Below, piece after piece: positions 7,211 to 16,998 of a stretch of DNA of 64,000 nt; position 1 is the stretch's first letter, and every line of letters begins with the position of its first letter. The stretch comes from Shinella sp032095155 (GTDB lineage: Bacteria; Pseudomonadota; Alphaproteobacteria; Rhizobiales; Rhizobiaceae), in the NCBI RefSeq assembly GCF_049199905.1, contig NZ_JBLZPK010000014.1:1-64000 (forward strand), given 5' to 3'. Below the pieces are notes generated by a model that saw only the letters and a program-made list of their open reading frames with translations, was not told where the DNA came from and made no database searches. A program made the position numbers and the translations under genes.

Positions 7211-9661
7211 TCAGAACAGGCCGCCGCTGCCGCCCGTGACCGCCTGGTTGGCCTGCGGCGAGCTCTTCAGGATTTCCTCGGGGCTGGCATATTCCTCGCC
7301 GCCGATGACCGAGAAGACGTCGGCCGGGCCGGTGCCGGGCTTGAAGGCCTCCATGATCGTATCCGGATCGCCCTCGTTCGCCTGCATGCCGGTCTTACGG
7401 TTGACGGGAATGAACTGCATGCCTTCGGGGACGATGAATTTCGTCGGCTTGGTGCCCTCGACAGCTGCCGTCATGAACTCGTTGAAGATCGGCGCCGACA
7501 GCGAGCCGCCGGTCGCACCGCGGCCGAGCGGCGCCGGGTTGTCGAAACCGATATAGAGGCCGGCGACGAGATCGGGCGTATAGCCGACGAACCAGGCATC
7601 CTTTTCATCGTTGGTCGTTCCGGTCTTGCCCGCCGTCGGGCGGTCGAGCTTGATCTTGCCGGCCGCCGTGCCGCGCGTCACGACGCCTTCCATCATCGAG
7701 GTGATCTGGTAGGCGGTCATCGGGTCGAGGACCTGCTCGCGGTTGTCGGTAAGGACAGGCTCGTCCTGGTTTTCCCAATCGTTGGCGTTGCAGTTCTCGC
7801 AGGTGCGTTCTTCATGGCGGAAGATCGTCTTGCCGTAACGGTCCTGGATGCGGTCGATCAGCGACGGCTTGATCTGCTTGCCGCCATTCGCCAGCACCGC
7901 ATAGGCCGAGACCATGCGCAGAACCGTGGTTTCGCCGGAGCCGAGCGACATGGCGAGAACCGGCAGCATCTTGTCATAGATGCCGAAACGTTCGGCATAT
8001 TCGGCGACGAGGTTCATGCCCATGTCGTTGGCGAGGCGAACCGTCATGAGGTTACGCGATTTCTCGATACCGAGACGCAGCGTCGAGGGACCGGACGAGC
8101 CGCCGCCGTAGTTCTGCGGGCGCCAGACCTGGCCGCCGGCGACGATCTCGATCGGCGCATCCATGATGACAGAAGCGGGCGTATAACCGTTGTCGAGCGC
8201 AGCAGCGTAAACGAAAGGCTTGAAGGACGAGCCCGGCTGGCGCATCGCCTGTGTGGCACGGTTGAATTCCGACTGGCCATAGGAGAAGCCGCCGACCATG
8301 GCAAGCACGCGGCCGGTATGCGGATCCATGGCGACGAGGCCACCCTGCACCTTCGGCGGCTGGCGCAGGCGATAGACATTGCTGTCTTCCGTCGGCTCGA
8401 CATAAACGACGTCGCCGACATTGAAGACGCCGGCCGGCGATTTCGCCGTACCGCGGTCCCCCTTGGCCGAACGGTAGGCCCAGGTCATGGCTTTCGCTTC
8501 GATACGGCCCGTCACGCGTTGCGCGACGACCTTGCCGGAGGCTTCCTTGCTCGGCTGAAGGCCGATATCGGCACCACCGTCATCGACGGAAAGAACCACG
8601 GCGAGTTTCCATTCCGGCACGTCGGCGAGCGATTCGACCTTGGCAAGTTCCACGCCCCAGTCGCCGCCGATCTCGATCGTCTTGACGACGCCGTGGAAAC
8701 CGCGGCGTTCGTCATAGGTCAGGAGGCCGTGCTGAAGGGCCTTGCGCGCCGCGATCTGGATGCGCGGATCGAGCGAGGTGCGCACCGAAAGGCCGCCTTC
8801 ATAAAGCGCGTTGTCGCCGTAGCGCTCAATGATCTGGCGGCGCACTTCCTCGGAGAAATAGTCCGAGGCGAAAAGATAGGTGCCGCGGTGGCGCGGCGTC
8901 ACGCCGAGCGGCTGGGTCTTCGCCTCGTCGCCGTCGGCCTTGGTGACGTAGCCGTTCTCGACCATGCGGTCGATCACCCAGTTGCGGCGCTCGATGGCGG
9001 CTTCGGTGCGACGGAAGGGATGGTAGTTCGACGGCCCCTTCGGCAGCGCGGCGAGGTAGGCCGTCTCGGCGACCGTCAGCTCGGTAACCGACTTGTCGAA
9101 ATAGGTGAGTGCGGCGCCGGCAATGCCGTAGGAATTCAGACCGAAGAAAATCTCGTTCAAATAGAGTTCGAGAATGCGGTCCTTGGAATAGGCCTGCTCG
9201 ATGCGGAAGGAGAGGATCGCTTCCTTGACCTTGCGGTCGATGGTCTGGTCCGACGAGAGCAGGAAGTTCTTGGCGACCTGCTGGGTGATCGTGGATGCGC
9301 CGACCGGGCGGCGGCCCGAGCCGAAATTCTGCAGGTTGACCACAATGGCGCGGAACAGGCCCGTCACGTCGACGCCGGGATGCTGGTAGAAGTTCTTGTC
9401 TTCGGCGGAAAGGAAGGCGGCCTTCACGCGGTCCGGGATCGCCTGGATCGGCAGATAGAGGCGGCGTTCACGGGCATATTCGGCCATCAGCGCGCCGTCG
9501 CCGGCATGCACGCGCGTCGTTACCGGCGGCGCATAGCTGTTGAGGACTTCATAATCGGGAAGATCCTTGGTGACACTTCCGAGATAGAGCGCAACCGCTG
9601 CCGCCACGCCGAGGAACGCCACGGCGCCGATCCCGAAGAAATATCCAATCAGTCTGATCAT
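7211..9661 (-). CDS. mrcA: Penicillin-binding protein 1A, bifunctional class A PBP
   Basis: Inner-membrane peptidoglycan synthase, 816 residues. A single N-terminal membrane anchor (about 5-28) is followed by a GT51 glycosyltransferase domain. That domain shows EDKNFYQHPG with its catalytic glutamate (around 93), and GASTITQQVAKN. A PBP1A-type OB-like insert comes next, and then the transpeptidase. The transpeptidase shows the SxxK motif PGSSFKP (around 480), an SxN motif SRN (around 535) and KTGTT (around 680). The ATG at 9661 gives the family start MIRLIGYFFG. It follows amiC on the same strand after 282 bp, so synthesis and cleavage of peptidoglycan are encoded together. The C-terminus is proline/glycine-rich and ends in GGLF. 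Confidence 0.96.
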   Translation of the reverse strand: MIRLIGYFFGIGAVAFLGVAAAVALYLGSVTKDLPDYEVLNSYAPPVTTRVHAGDGALMAEYARERRLYLPIQAIPDRVKAAFLSAEDKNFYQHPGVDVTGLFRAIVVNLQNFGSGRRPVGASTITQQVAKNFLLSSDQTIDRKVKEAILSFRIEQAYSKDRILELYLNEIFFGLNSYGIAGAALTYFDKSVTELTVAETAYLAALPKGPSNYHPFRRTEAAIERRNWVIDRMVENGYVTKADGDEAKTQPLGVTPRHRGTYLFASDYFSEEVRRQIIERYGDNALYEGGLSVRTSLDPRIQIAARKALQHGLLTYDERRGFHGVVKTIEIGGDWGVELAKVESLADVPEWKLAVVLSVDDGGADIGLQPSKEASGKVVAQRVTGRIEAKAMTWAYRSAKGDRGTAKSPAGVFNVGDVVYVEPTEDSNVYRLRQPPKVQGGLVAMDPHTGRVLAMVGGFSYGQSEFNRATQAMRQPGSSFKPFVYAAALDNGYTPASVIMDAPIEIVAGGQVWRPQNYGGGSSGPSTLRLGIEKSRNLMTVRLANDMGMNLVAEYAERFGIYDKMLPVLAMSLGSGETTVLRMVSAYAVLANGGKQIKPSLIDRIQDRYGKTIFRHEERTCENCNANDWENQDEPVLTDNREQVLDPMTAYQITSMMEGVVTRGTAAGKIKLDRPTAGKTGTTNDEKDAWFVGYTPDLVAGLYIGFDNPAPLGRGATGGSLSAPIFNEFMTAAVEGTKPTKFIVPEGMQFIPVNRKTGMQANEGDPDTIMEAFKPGTGPADVFSVIGGEEYASPEEILKSSPQANQAVTGGSGGLF

Positions 9662-9943
9662 GAGCCAGTTACCGATGCCTTATGTCTTTTAATTTCATCG
9701 GGCAGACCTGCTGCCCGGACTTGCGCCGCAACAGCCCAATACAGCCATTGCACCATCCCTGCCGAAGACGAGTCGTCCCCACATTTCCCGCAACCGTCTA
9801 GCGATCGGAATGTGAGGAAAATAGGGCTTACAGCATGCATCCCGGCTTCACCACCGCACAATGGCAGCCGCTGTCACTTTTCCGGCACAGGCGGGATACT
9901 AGCATGGTCTGCCGGTGCCCGCCCGGCGAAATGCAGGAAAGGC

Positions 9944-11176
9944 TTAACCGCCGTTCGCGACGACCGTCGCGCGATACTCGCCGACCGCCTTCGCGACGAG
10001 GCCGGCGACCTTCTTCTGCCAGGCAGGATCGATCAAAAGCTGCTCGTCGTCCTTGTTCGACATGAAGCCGAGTTCGAGCAGGATCGACGGCACGTCCGGC
10101 GCCGTCAGCACGCGGAAGCCGGCATGGCGGTGCGGATTGTTGATCAGCAGCACCTCGTTCTTGAAGGTGCTGACAACGCTCTGCGCAAGATTGATCGAGA
10201 AGGCCTGCGTCTCGCGCCGTGTCAAATCTAGAAGGATGTCGGCGACCTCGGCCGGTTCATCGACGAAGGCGATGCCGGCGATCTGGTCGGAGAGGTTTTC
10301 GCGCTCGGCAAGGCTGGCGGCGAGGCTGTCGGAGGCCTTGTCGGAGATCGTATAGACCGTCGCGCCGCGCGTATCCTTCTGCTTCAGCGTGTCGGCATGA
10401 ATGGAGATTAGGAGGTTGGCGCCCTCGTTGCGGGCAAGCTGCACGCGCTGGGAGAGCGACAGGAACTCGTCCTTGTCGCGGGTGAGGATGGCCTTGGTAT
10501 CGGGCAGCGTGTTGAGGGCATCGGCCAGCGCCTTGGCGAAAGCCAGCGTGACGTTTTTCTCCTCGGTCTGGGTGATGCCGCCGCGCGCACCGTTGTCGAT
10601 GCCGCCATGGCCGGCGTCGACGGCGATGACGAAAGGCCCCCCGGCATTGCCGCCCGGCAGCATGACCGGCTTCTGCTCCGTGGCGGGCGCGGTGGCCTCC
10701 TGCCAGCTCTGCTTTTCCATCTGCGCCTGGAACGCCTCCTTCGTGGCGATCGCGGCGTCGATGACGAGACGGTAGCTTGCAGCCCCCTGCTCTTCCTGCA
10801 CCTCGGCAAGCGCCACGGTGATCGGCTTCTTCGCCGTCAGCACGATGCGCGAACGTCCCTCTGCCATGGTGCCGTACCGGATCTCCGAAAAGATGCCACG
10901 CGCTTCGAGCTGTTCGGCCTTGATGCCGAAATCGGTCTCCGGCAGGTCGATCAGCACACGGTAGGGATTGGCGACGTAATGGACTTTAAAGTCGGGCTTG
11001 CGGTCGAAATCGATGATCAGCCGCGTGCGGGCGTCGTCACCGGCAATACGCGCGGAAAAGGCAAGCAGCGGCGCGGCCGTGGCGGAGGCAGCGAAGGCCG
11101 GCGCGGCAAGGCCCAGCAGAACAGCCAGCGCACCCGCCACGAAGCGGAGCGATTTTTCCGGGATAAGGCGTAGCAT
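9944..11176 (-). CDS. amiC: N-acetylmuramoyl-L-alanine amidase, AmiC type
   Basis: Zinc-dependent periplasmic amidase that cleaves the bond between MurNAc and the stem peptide, usually during daughter-cell separation. The 410-residue protein has a signal peptide (RFVAGALAVLLGLAAPAFA), an AMIN domain (about 35-130) that targets the septum or wall, and an Amidase_3 domain (about 180-405). The zinc ligands are visible: H in VDAGHGG (around 193), E in QTEEKNV and H in SIHAD. ATG 11176 is preferred over the upstream TTG and GTG codons because it gives a normal signal peptide. It is upstream of mrcA in the same orientation. Confidence 0.92.
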   Translation of the reverse strand: MLRLIPEKSLRFVAGALAVLLGLAAPAFAASATAAPLLAFSARIAGDDARTRLIIDFDRKPDFKVHYVANPYRVLIDLPETDFGIKAEQLEARGIFSEIRYGTMAEGRSRIVLTAKKPITVALAEVQEEQGAASYRLVIDAAIATKEAFQAQMEKQSWQEATAPATEQKPVMLPGGNAGGPFVIAVDAGHGGIDNGARGGITQTEEKNVTLAFAKALADALNTLPDTKAILTRDKDEFLSLSQRVQLARNEGANLLISIHADTLKQKDTRGATVYTISDKASDSLAASLAERENLSDQIAGIAFVDEPAEVADILLDLTRRETQAFSINLAQSVVSTFKNEVLLINNPHRHAGFRVLTAPDVPSILLELGFMSNKDDEQLLIDPAWQKKVAGLVAKAVGEYRATVVANGG

Positions 11177-11343
11177 CACCACTGACAGTCCGTTCAAACG
11201 CGTGAAAACCGCGCGGTGCGGCTGAAGACAAGCCTCATAGATGCCCCTATAGGGTTAACCAAAGCTTGCCGAAGTGCCTGCCGCCGCAACGGCTGACACA
11301 TCATCGCAAATCCATCAAGATTATGACGCTTTTGGCTTTTCCC

Positions 11344-11372
11344 TTGCCATTGTGACATATCCGCCATAAAAG
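11344..11372 (+). promoter_or_regulatory. Possible rne promoter
   Basis: TTGCCA (11344-11349), a 17-nt spacer and TAAAAG (11367-11372) are the best vegetative promoter match I see between amiC and rne. It would create a leader of about 430 nt, in line with the long autoregulatory leader known for E. coli rne. The hexamers are only partly conserved, so the call is tentative. Confidence 0.35.
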
Positions 11373-11809
11373 CAAAATCAGGGAAAAAGACCAGACGGGA
11401 TAGAATCGCCCTGGGCAGGCAGCCACTCCTTCGGGACTTGGCGCCGAACAGGGCCTCATCCGCCGTCACACACGCTTTTTCCCGGCCGAACAGATCGCGT
11501 AAACCGGCGGTGGCCGGAACAGACAAGGTGGATTTCCACCAAACGCCCTTACCAAAGGGCAACTTCATCGGACCTTCAGGGTCTATGGCACTGGCATTCT
11601 CGTTGGACGTTGATGTTGACGCAGTGGACGCTTTCAGAGGGTAACAGGCACCGGGACGCTCGCGCTCCGGCCTTCCTCCGTCCGCCAACACCTCACCGGG
11701 GCCTGACGGGAACTTACTTATCCGGCGCATCCCCCTCCTCCCCCGGCTCACCCGTTTCAGGGTACAGCTTGCCGCCAGGATTGCGGCTGCGCCGAGGAGC
11801 TCAATCTAC
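11373..11809 (+). other. Long non-coding leader of rne
   Basis: About 440 bases with no convincing gene. Short hairpins are present, for example GCCCTT-ACCA-AAGGGC near 11550. RNase E genes are often feedback-controlled through cleavage of a structured 5' leader, which would explain this stretch; that is inference from the family, not shown here. Confidence 0.4.
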
Positions 11810-14677
11810 ATGGCAGAGAAAATGCTTATCGACGCGTCTCACTCCGAGGAGACGCGCGTCGTTGTCGTACGCGGAAACCGCATAGAAGAATTCGACTTCG
11901 AATCCGAACACAAGAAGCAGATCCGCGGCAATATCTACCTTGCCAAGGTCACACGCGTCGAACCGTCGCTCCAGGCGGCCTTCGTCGATTACGGCGGCAA
12001 CCGCCACGGCTTTCTGGCCTTTGCCGAAATCCACCCGGACTACTACCAGATCCCGCTGGCCGACCGTCAGGCGCTCCTGAGGGCGGAAGCCGAAGAGCAT
12101 CGCCGCGACGACGATATCGAACATGTCGAAACGGCGAACGACCGTTCCGAGACAAGCGAATCCCCGGCTGAAACGGAAGCCGACGTCGCTGTCGTCGCCG
12201 CTGTGGAAGAAGTAGCGGTCGAAGCCGCTGCCGAACCCGAGGTCGTCGAGGCCTCGGCCGATCTTGCCGCGGAAGAAGTACCGGCCGAAAAGCCGAAAAA
12301 GCCGCGCCGCACGCGCAAGGCCAAGGTTAAGACCGAAGAAGCTCCGGCCGCCGAGGCTGAAGATGCAGCCGCCGCCGAGAGCAGCGACGACGAGACCCCC
12401 GGTGGTGCGATGGCGATGGCCGTCGACACCGACGAAATCTCCGAGCCTTCCGACCGCAAGCGCCGCCGTCGTCGCGATGACGACGACGATGACGACGATC
12501 ATAACGGCGAAGAAAAGGAAGTCATCGAATCCGTCGGCGCCGAAGATGCCATGGAAGAGGTGCCGGACCGCGTGCAGCGCAAGCCGCGCAAGCAGTACCG
12601 GATCCAGGAAGTCATCAAGCGCCGCCAGATCCTGCTCGTGCAGGTTGCCAAGGAAGAGCGCGGCAACAAGGGTGCTGCTCTCACCACCTATCTGTCGCTG
12701 GCCGGCCGCTACTCCGTTCTGATGCCGAACACGGCGCGCGGCGGCGGCATTTCCCGCAAGATCACCAACCTGCAGGACCGCAAGCGCCTGAAGGAAATCG
12801 CCCGCGACCTCGAGGTTCCGCAGGGCATGGGCGTCATCCTGCGCACCGCCGGTGCCAACCGCACCCGCGTCGAGGTCAAGCGCGACTTCGAATATCTGAT
12901 GCGCCTGTGGGAAAACGTCCGCACGCTGACGCTGCAATCGACCGCGCCGACCCTCGTTTACGAGGAAGGCTCGCTCATCAAGCGCTCGATCCGCGACCTC
13001 TACAACAAGGACATCAGCGAGATCGTCGTTGCCGGCGAGGAAGGCTATCGCGAAGCGAAGGCCTTCATGAAGATGCTGATGCCGAGCCATGCGAAGGTCG
13101 TCCAGCCCTATCGCGACGTGCATCCGATCTTCTCGCGCTCGGGCATCGAAGCCCAGCTCGACCGCATGCTGCAGCCGCAGGTGACGCTGAAGTCCGGCGG
13201 CTACATCATCATCAACCAGACCGAGGCGCTCGTCTCGATCGACGTCAATTCCGGCCGTTCGACGCGCGAGCATTCCATCGAGGATACCGCGCTCCAGACG
13301 AACCTGGAGGCTGCGGAAGAAGTGGCGCGCCAGCTTCGCCTGCGCGACCTTGCCGGCCTCGTCGTCATCGACTTCATCGATATGGAGGAGAAGCGTAACA
13401 ACCGCTCCGTCGAGAAGCGCCTGAAGGACCATCTTAAGAACGACCGCGCACGCATCCAGGTCGGCCGCATCTCGCATTTCGGCCTGCTCGAAATGTCGCG
13501 CCAGCGCATCCGTGCATCCGTTCTCGAATCGACCATGCAGGTTTGCCCGCACTGCAACGGTACGGGCCACATCCGCTCGCAGTCTTCGGTCGCACTGCAC
13601 GTTCTGCGCGGCATCGAGGAATATCTCCTCAAGAACACCACGCACAATATCAGCGTCCGCACGACGCCTGACATCGCGCTCTACCTGCTCAACCATAAGC
13701 GCGGCACGATCATCGATTATGAAGGCCGCTTCGGCGTCCAGATCATCATCGAGGCCGATGCCCATGTCGGCGCGCAGCATTTTGCGATCGATCGCGGCGA
13801 AGCCGTCGAAAACCCGGTCAAGATCGAACAGATCCTGCATTTCGAGCCCGAGCCCGAAGACGACGATGTCGTGATCGAGGACGAGATCGACGAAGAAGAG
13901 GAAGAAGCAGCAGCACGTCCGGCCGCCGCCGCACCGGTTGCCCAGACGTCCGCCTCTTCGGACGAGAACGGTCGTAACAACAAGCGCAAGCGCCGCCGCC
14001 GCCGCCGTGGCCGTGGCCGCGATGGCGAGGGTGCCGACACCGCCTCCTTCGGCGGCGAACAGGCCGGCGACGAGGACGAAATCGACGACGACGAGGCCGA
14101 GGGCGACGAGGCTCCGGAGGTCGCGAAGGCCTCCGAGACCGCGGAAGAAGCCGATCAGCGCCGCAAGCGCCGTCGTCGCGGCAAGCGTGGTGGCCGCCGC
14201 AACCGTCCGGAAGACGGTGCAGTCGATGCCGCATCCGGTGAAGGCGACGAAGACGGCGACGAGGGCGAAACCGAAGAGGCCGCCACCATCGAGGTCGAGG
14301 CTGCCGAAGTTGCTGTCGTAACCGAGGAAGCGCCGGTCGAAGCCGTTGCCGAAGAGGCACCGGCCAAGCCGAAGCGTGCCCGCAAGAGCCGCGCCAAGGC
14401 CGCTGCCGAAGAGGTGACGACCGACGAAGCTGCCCGCGTGGAAATCGAAGCGCAGCCGGCTCCGGCCGTTGAAGAGGCTACTCCGGTGGAACCGGCAGTC
14501 GAGGAAGCCGCTGCCGATCTCGAAGATGCTGCCAAGCCCGTCCGTGGCAACCGCGACATCAACAAGATCGCGTCGGAACCGGTGGTGAAATCGTCCACGA
14601 CGAAGGAAGCCGCTGCGGAAGAAGAGGCCGACAAGCCCAAGAAGGGCGGCTGGTGGCAGCGCCGCGGCTTCTTCTAA
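11810..14677 (+). CDS. rne: Ribonuclease E with S1-domain insert and long disordered tail
   Basis: Endoribonuclease of the RNase E/G family and scaffold of the degradosome, 955 residues. The S1 domain starts near residue 35 and is split by an acidic/alanine-rich, low-complexity insert (about 90-250, with poly-D and KRRRRR runs) before it resumes at RKQYRIQEV. The catalytic metal-binding segments ISIDVNSG and VVIDFIDM are intact, as is the zinc-link CPHCNGTG that holds the tetramer together. From about residue 690 the chain is disordered, alternating acidic blocks with arginine-rich RNA-binding patches (KRKRRRRRRGRGR), and ends in a tryptophan-containing GGWWQRRGFF. The insert is typical of alphaproteobacterial RNase E. 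ATG 11810 gives MAEKMLID. Confidence 0.96.
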   Translation: MAEKMLIDASHSEETRVVVVRGNRIEEFDFESEHKKQIRGNIYLAKVTRVEPSLQAAFVDYGGNRHGFLAFAEIHPDYYQIPLADRQALLRAEAEEHRRDDDIEHVETANDRSETSESPAETEADVAVVAAVEEVAVEAAAEPEVVEASADLAAEEVPAEKPKKPRRTRKAKVKTEEAPAAEAEDAAAAESSDDETPGGAMAMAVDTDEISEPSDRKRRRRRDDDDDDDDHNGEEKEVIESVGAEDAMEEVPDRVQRKPRKQYRIQEVIKRRQILLVQVAKEERGNKGAALTTYLSLAGRYSVLMPNTARGGGISRKITNLQDRKRLKEIARDLEVPQGMGVILRTAGANRTRVEVKRDFEYLMRLWENVRTLTLQSTAPTLVYEEGSLIKRSIRDLYNKDISEIVVAGEEGYREAKAFMKMLMPSHAKVVQPYRDVHPIFSRSGIEAQLDRMLQPQVTLKSGGYIIINQTEALVSIDVNSGRSTREHSIEDTALQTNLEAAEEVARQLRLRDLAGLVVIDFIDMEEKRNNRSVEKRLKDHLKNDRARIQVGRISHFGLLEMSRQRIRASVLESTMQVCPHCNGTGHIRSQSSVALHVLRGIEEYLLKNTTHNISVRTTPDIALYLLNHKRGTIIDYEGRFGVQIIIEADAHVGAQHFAIDRGEAVENPVKIEQILHFEPEPEDDDVVIEDEIDEEEEEAAARPAAAAPVAQTSASSDENGRNNKRKRRRRRRGRGRDGEGADTASFGGEQAGDEDEIDDDEAEGDEAPEVAKASETAEEADQRRKRRRRGKRGGRRNRPEDGAVDAASGEGDEDGDEGETEEAATIEVEAAEVAVVTEEAPVEAVAEEAPAKPKRARKSRAKAAAEEVTTDEAARVEIEAQPAPAVEEATPVEPAVEEAAADLEDAAKPVRGNRDINKIASEPVVKSSTTKEAAAEEEADKPKKGGWWQRRGFF

Positions 14678-14702
14678 GCGCCCGCCTATACTCCTGAATT
14701 CG

Positions 14703-14733
14703 AAAGGCCCGGTTTTCACCGGGCCTTTTTCGT
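14703..14733 (+). terminator. Rho-independent terminator of rne
   Basis: AAAGGCCCGGT-TTTC-ACCGGGCCTTTTT: an 11-bp stem followed directly by a T-tract, 25 nt after the rne stop codon. Confidence 0.9.
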
Positions 14734-14810
14734 TTGGGCGGGAATCGGGTGGTTGCCTGGTCGGCCTTCTGCGACATCGGCGGCCGTCAGAAACCAGCAA
14801 GGAGACATCC

Positions 14811-15575
14811 ATGACCCACCTCGATAACAAGGTCGCCATCATCACCGGCGCCAGCTCCGGCATCGGCCGCGCCGCCGCCCTGCTCTTCGCCCGCCAGGGC
14901 GCGCAGCTCGTTCTGTCCGCCCGAGGACAGGAACGGCTTGACGACGTGGCGCGCGAAATCCGGACGGAAGGCGGTGCCGTGATCGCCCTGCCCGGCGATG
15001 TCGGCGACGAAGCGCATCACCGCGCGCTGGTCGAGACTGCACAAGCGGAGTTCGGCGGCGTCGATATCGCCTTCAACAATGCCGGCACCACCGGCCCGGT
15101 CGGCCCGCTGCCGGCGCTTTCCGGGCAGGAATGGCAGGACGTGCTGACCGTCAATCTGACGAGCGGTTTTCTCGCCGCAAAGTACCAGCTGCCGGCGATG
15201 GAAGCGCGCGGCGGCGGCAGCCTCGTCTTCACCTCCACCTTCGTCGGTTACACGGCGGGCTTTCCGGGTCTTGCCGCCTATGCAGCCTCGAAATCGGGGC
15301 TCATCGGTCTTGTTCAGGTGCTTGCGTCGGAATACGGCCCGAAGGGCATTCGCGTGAATGCGCTGCTGCCGGGCGCGACGGACACGCCGATGGGCCGTGA
15401 GGTCGCCAACACGCCGGAAGCACGGCAGTTCGTGGCCGGGCTCAACGCCTTCAAGCGCATCGCAGCGCCCGAGGAAATCGCGCAAGCCGCGCTCTTCCTC
15501 TGCTCGGACGCATCGAGCTTCACCACCGGCACGGCGATGCTGGTCGACGGCGGCGTGTCGATCAACCGGGTCTGA
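14811..15575 (+). CDS. SDR family NAD(P)-dependent oxidoreductase
   Basis: Classical short-chain dehydrogenase, 254 residues. The nucleotide-binding TGASSGIG is at residues 13-20 and NNAG near 88. The catalytic Ser (TSTF) and YAASK (Tyr-x-x-x-Lys) lie near 140-160, and the C-terminal LVDGG closes the fold. The substrate cannot be read from sequence; FabG-like and glucose-dehydrogenase-like SDRs share these motifs. An AAGGAGACA ribosome-binding site precedes the ATG at 14811. It is a single-gene unit bounded by the rne terminator and a 3' palindrome. Confidence 0.85.
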   Translation: MTHLDNKVAIITGASSGIGRAAALLFARQGAQLVLSARGQERLDDVAREIRTEGGAVIALPGDVGDEAHHRALVETAQAEFGGVDIAFNNAGTTGPVGPLPALSGQEWQDVLTVNLTSGFLAAKYQLPAMEARGGGSLVFTSTFVGYTAGFPGLAAYAASKSGLIGLVQVLASEYGPKGIRVNALLPGATDTPMGREVANTPEARQFVAGLNAFKRIAAPEEIAQAALFLCSDASSFTTGTAMLVDGGVSINRV

Positions 15576-15601
15576 GAAAGTGATTCAGCTGCGTGACGGA
15601 T

Positions 15602-15640
15602 CGATTCCGTTTCCCGGCGCAAGGCGCTGAAACGGAATCG
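15602..15640. repeat. Palindromic element, possibly a repeat and terminator
   Basis: CGATTCCGTTT (15602-15612) and AAACGGAATCG (15630-15640) are perfect inverted arms. They enclose a GC-rich centre that can itself pair (GCGC-AAG-GCGC). It lies between convergent genes (SDR and aminotransferase). Similar AAACGGAATCGCTTTC-type palindromes recur in rhizobial intergenic DNA as I recall, but only one copy is seen here. Confidence 0.5.
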
Positions 15641-15650
15641 CTTTCCGGCT

Positions 15651-16790
15651 TCAGGCCAGCCAACGCGCGAGGCGGTCGACCGCCTCGTTCATCTCCGCGA
15701 AGGAGCCGGCATAGGAAAAGCGCATCGTGTGGTGGCCGTCCGTTGGGTCGAAATCGATCCCGGGCGTTGCCGCCACATCCGTCTCGGCCAGCATGCGGCG
15801 GGCGAAGGCCATGCTGTCATTGGTGAACCGGCTGACATCGACATAGGCGTAGAAGGCGCCATCCATCGGCGAGGCGATGGAGAAGCCGATTTCCGGCAGG
15901 CGCTTCACCAGGAAGTCGCGGTTCAAGCGGTAGGCGTCGCGATAGACGTTCAGCTCCGCCTCGGCGCCAAGCGCTGCTTCCGCCGCGATCTGCGAGAGTT
16001 CCGGCGCGGAGATATAGAGGCTCTGGGCGATACGCTCGACGGGACGCACCAGCTTTTCCGGCAGCACCATCCAGCCGATACGCCAGCCGGTCATGCAATA
16101 ATATTTCGAGAACGAATTGATGATGACCGCCTCGTCGCCGAATTCCAGCGCCGTCGCCTCTTCGCCGACAAAGGTCAGGCCGTGGTAGATCTCGTCGGAA
16201 ATGAAAGCGATGCCGTTATCCCGGCAATAGGCCGAGAGCGCTGCAAGGTTCTCGCGGCCAGTGACGGTTCCGGTCGGATTGGCGGGGCTTGCGAGCAGCA
16301 CGCCATCGATCTTTCCGGCCGCTTCCAGCGCCTGTGGCGTCAGGGTAAAGCCGTTTTCGGCATTCACCTCGATCTCCACCGTCTCGATGCCGAGCGCCGC
16401 GAGGATATTGCGATAGGCGGGATATCCGGGACGCGCGATAGCGACGCGGTCGCCGGCATCGAACAGCGCAAGGAAAGCCAGATTGAAGCCCGCCGACGAA
16501 CCCGTGGTGATGGCGATGCGGCCGGGATCGACAAAAACGCCGTGATGACCTTTGTAGAAATCCGAGATCGCGCGGCGGAGCGACAGCAGGCCGAGCGCAT
16601 CCGTATAGCCGATACGGCCGATCTCCAGCGCCCTGCGGGCGGCTTGCCGGGCGGCTTCGGGTGCGGGATGCACCGGCTGGCCGACGGCCATGGAAATCAC
16701 CGGCCGGCCGGCGGCGCGCTGCTTGGTCGCCTCGGCGAGCACGTCCATGGCGTGAAAGGGTTCGACGGCGCCGCGGCGGGAGAGTTTCAT
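15651..16790 (-). CDS. Pyridoxal-phosphate-dependent aminotransferase, class I/II
   Basis: Fold-type I aminotransferase of the aspartate aminotransferase superfamily, 379 residues. The PLP lysine lies in NSFSKYYCMTGWRIGW (around 235). ANPTG and SDEIYHGL, which contact the cofactor ring and pyridine nitrogen, are present upstream, and the C-terminal arginine segment TMRFSYAG binds the substrate carboxylate. Its substrate is not determined by these motifs. ATG 16790 yields MKLSRRGAVEPFHAMDVL. The gene is divergent from the DsbA-like gene. Confidence 0.88.
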   Translation of the reverse strand: MKLSRRGAVEPFHAMDVLAEATKQRAAGRPVISMAVGQPVHPAPEAARQAARRALEIGRIGYTDALGLLSLRRAISDFYKGHHGVFVDPGRIAITTGSSAGFNLAFLALFDAGDRVAIARPGYPAYRNILAALGIETVEIEVNAENGFTLTPQALEAAGKIDGVLLASPANPTGTVTGRENLAALSAYCRDNGIAFISDEIYHGLTFVGEEATALEFGDEAVIINSFSKYYCMTGWRIGWMVLPEKLVRPVERIAQSLYISAPELSQIAAEAALGAEAELNVYRDAYRLNRDFLVKRLPEIGFSIASPMDGAFYAYVDVSRFTNDSMAFARRMLAETDVAATPGIDFDPTDGHHTMRFSYAGSFAEMNEAVDRLARWLA

Positions 16791-16998
16791 GGGCTTATCT
16801 TCCGGTTTCTGGATCGTGGTCTTCCTGCCGCAAGATTTGCGCCTTCACAATCCCGCGAGGGCCGAAAATCCGCCGCTTTTTCCCTATCGTTTGCCCGCGA
16901 CCAACCATAAGGTCGTTGAAAGCGCCCCGCCCGCATTGACGGGGTGGCGCCGGCAATGGCACTTCTGCGGGCCGCATCACGACGAGGACCAGACTGAC

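Noticed and set aside
11801..14863. A 1020-codon open frame on the minus strand opposite rne
   Set aside because: It is the antisense shadow of a GC-rich gene with strong codon bias; the translation has no domain sense, while the plus strand encodes a complete RNase E.
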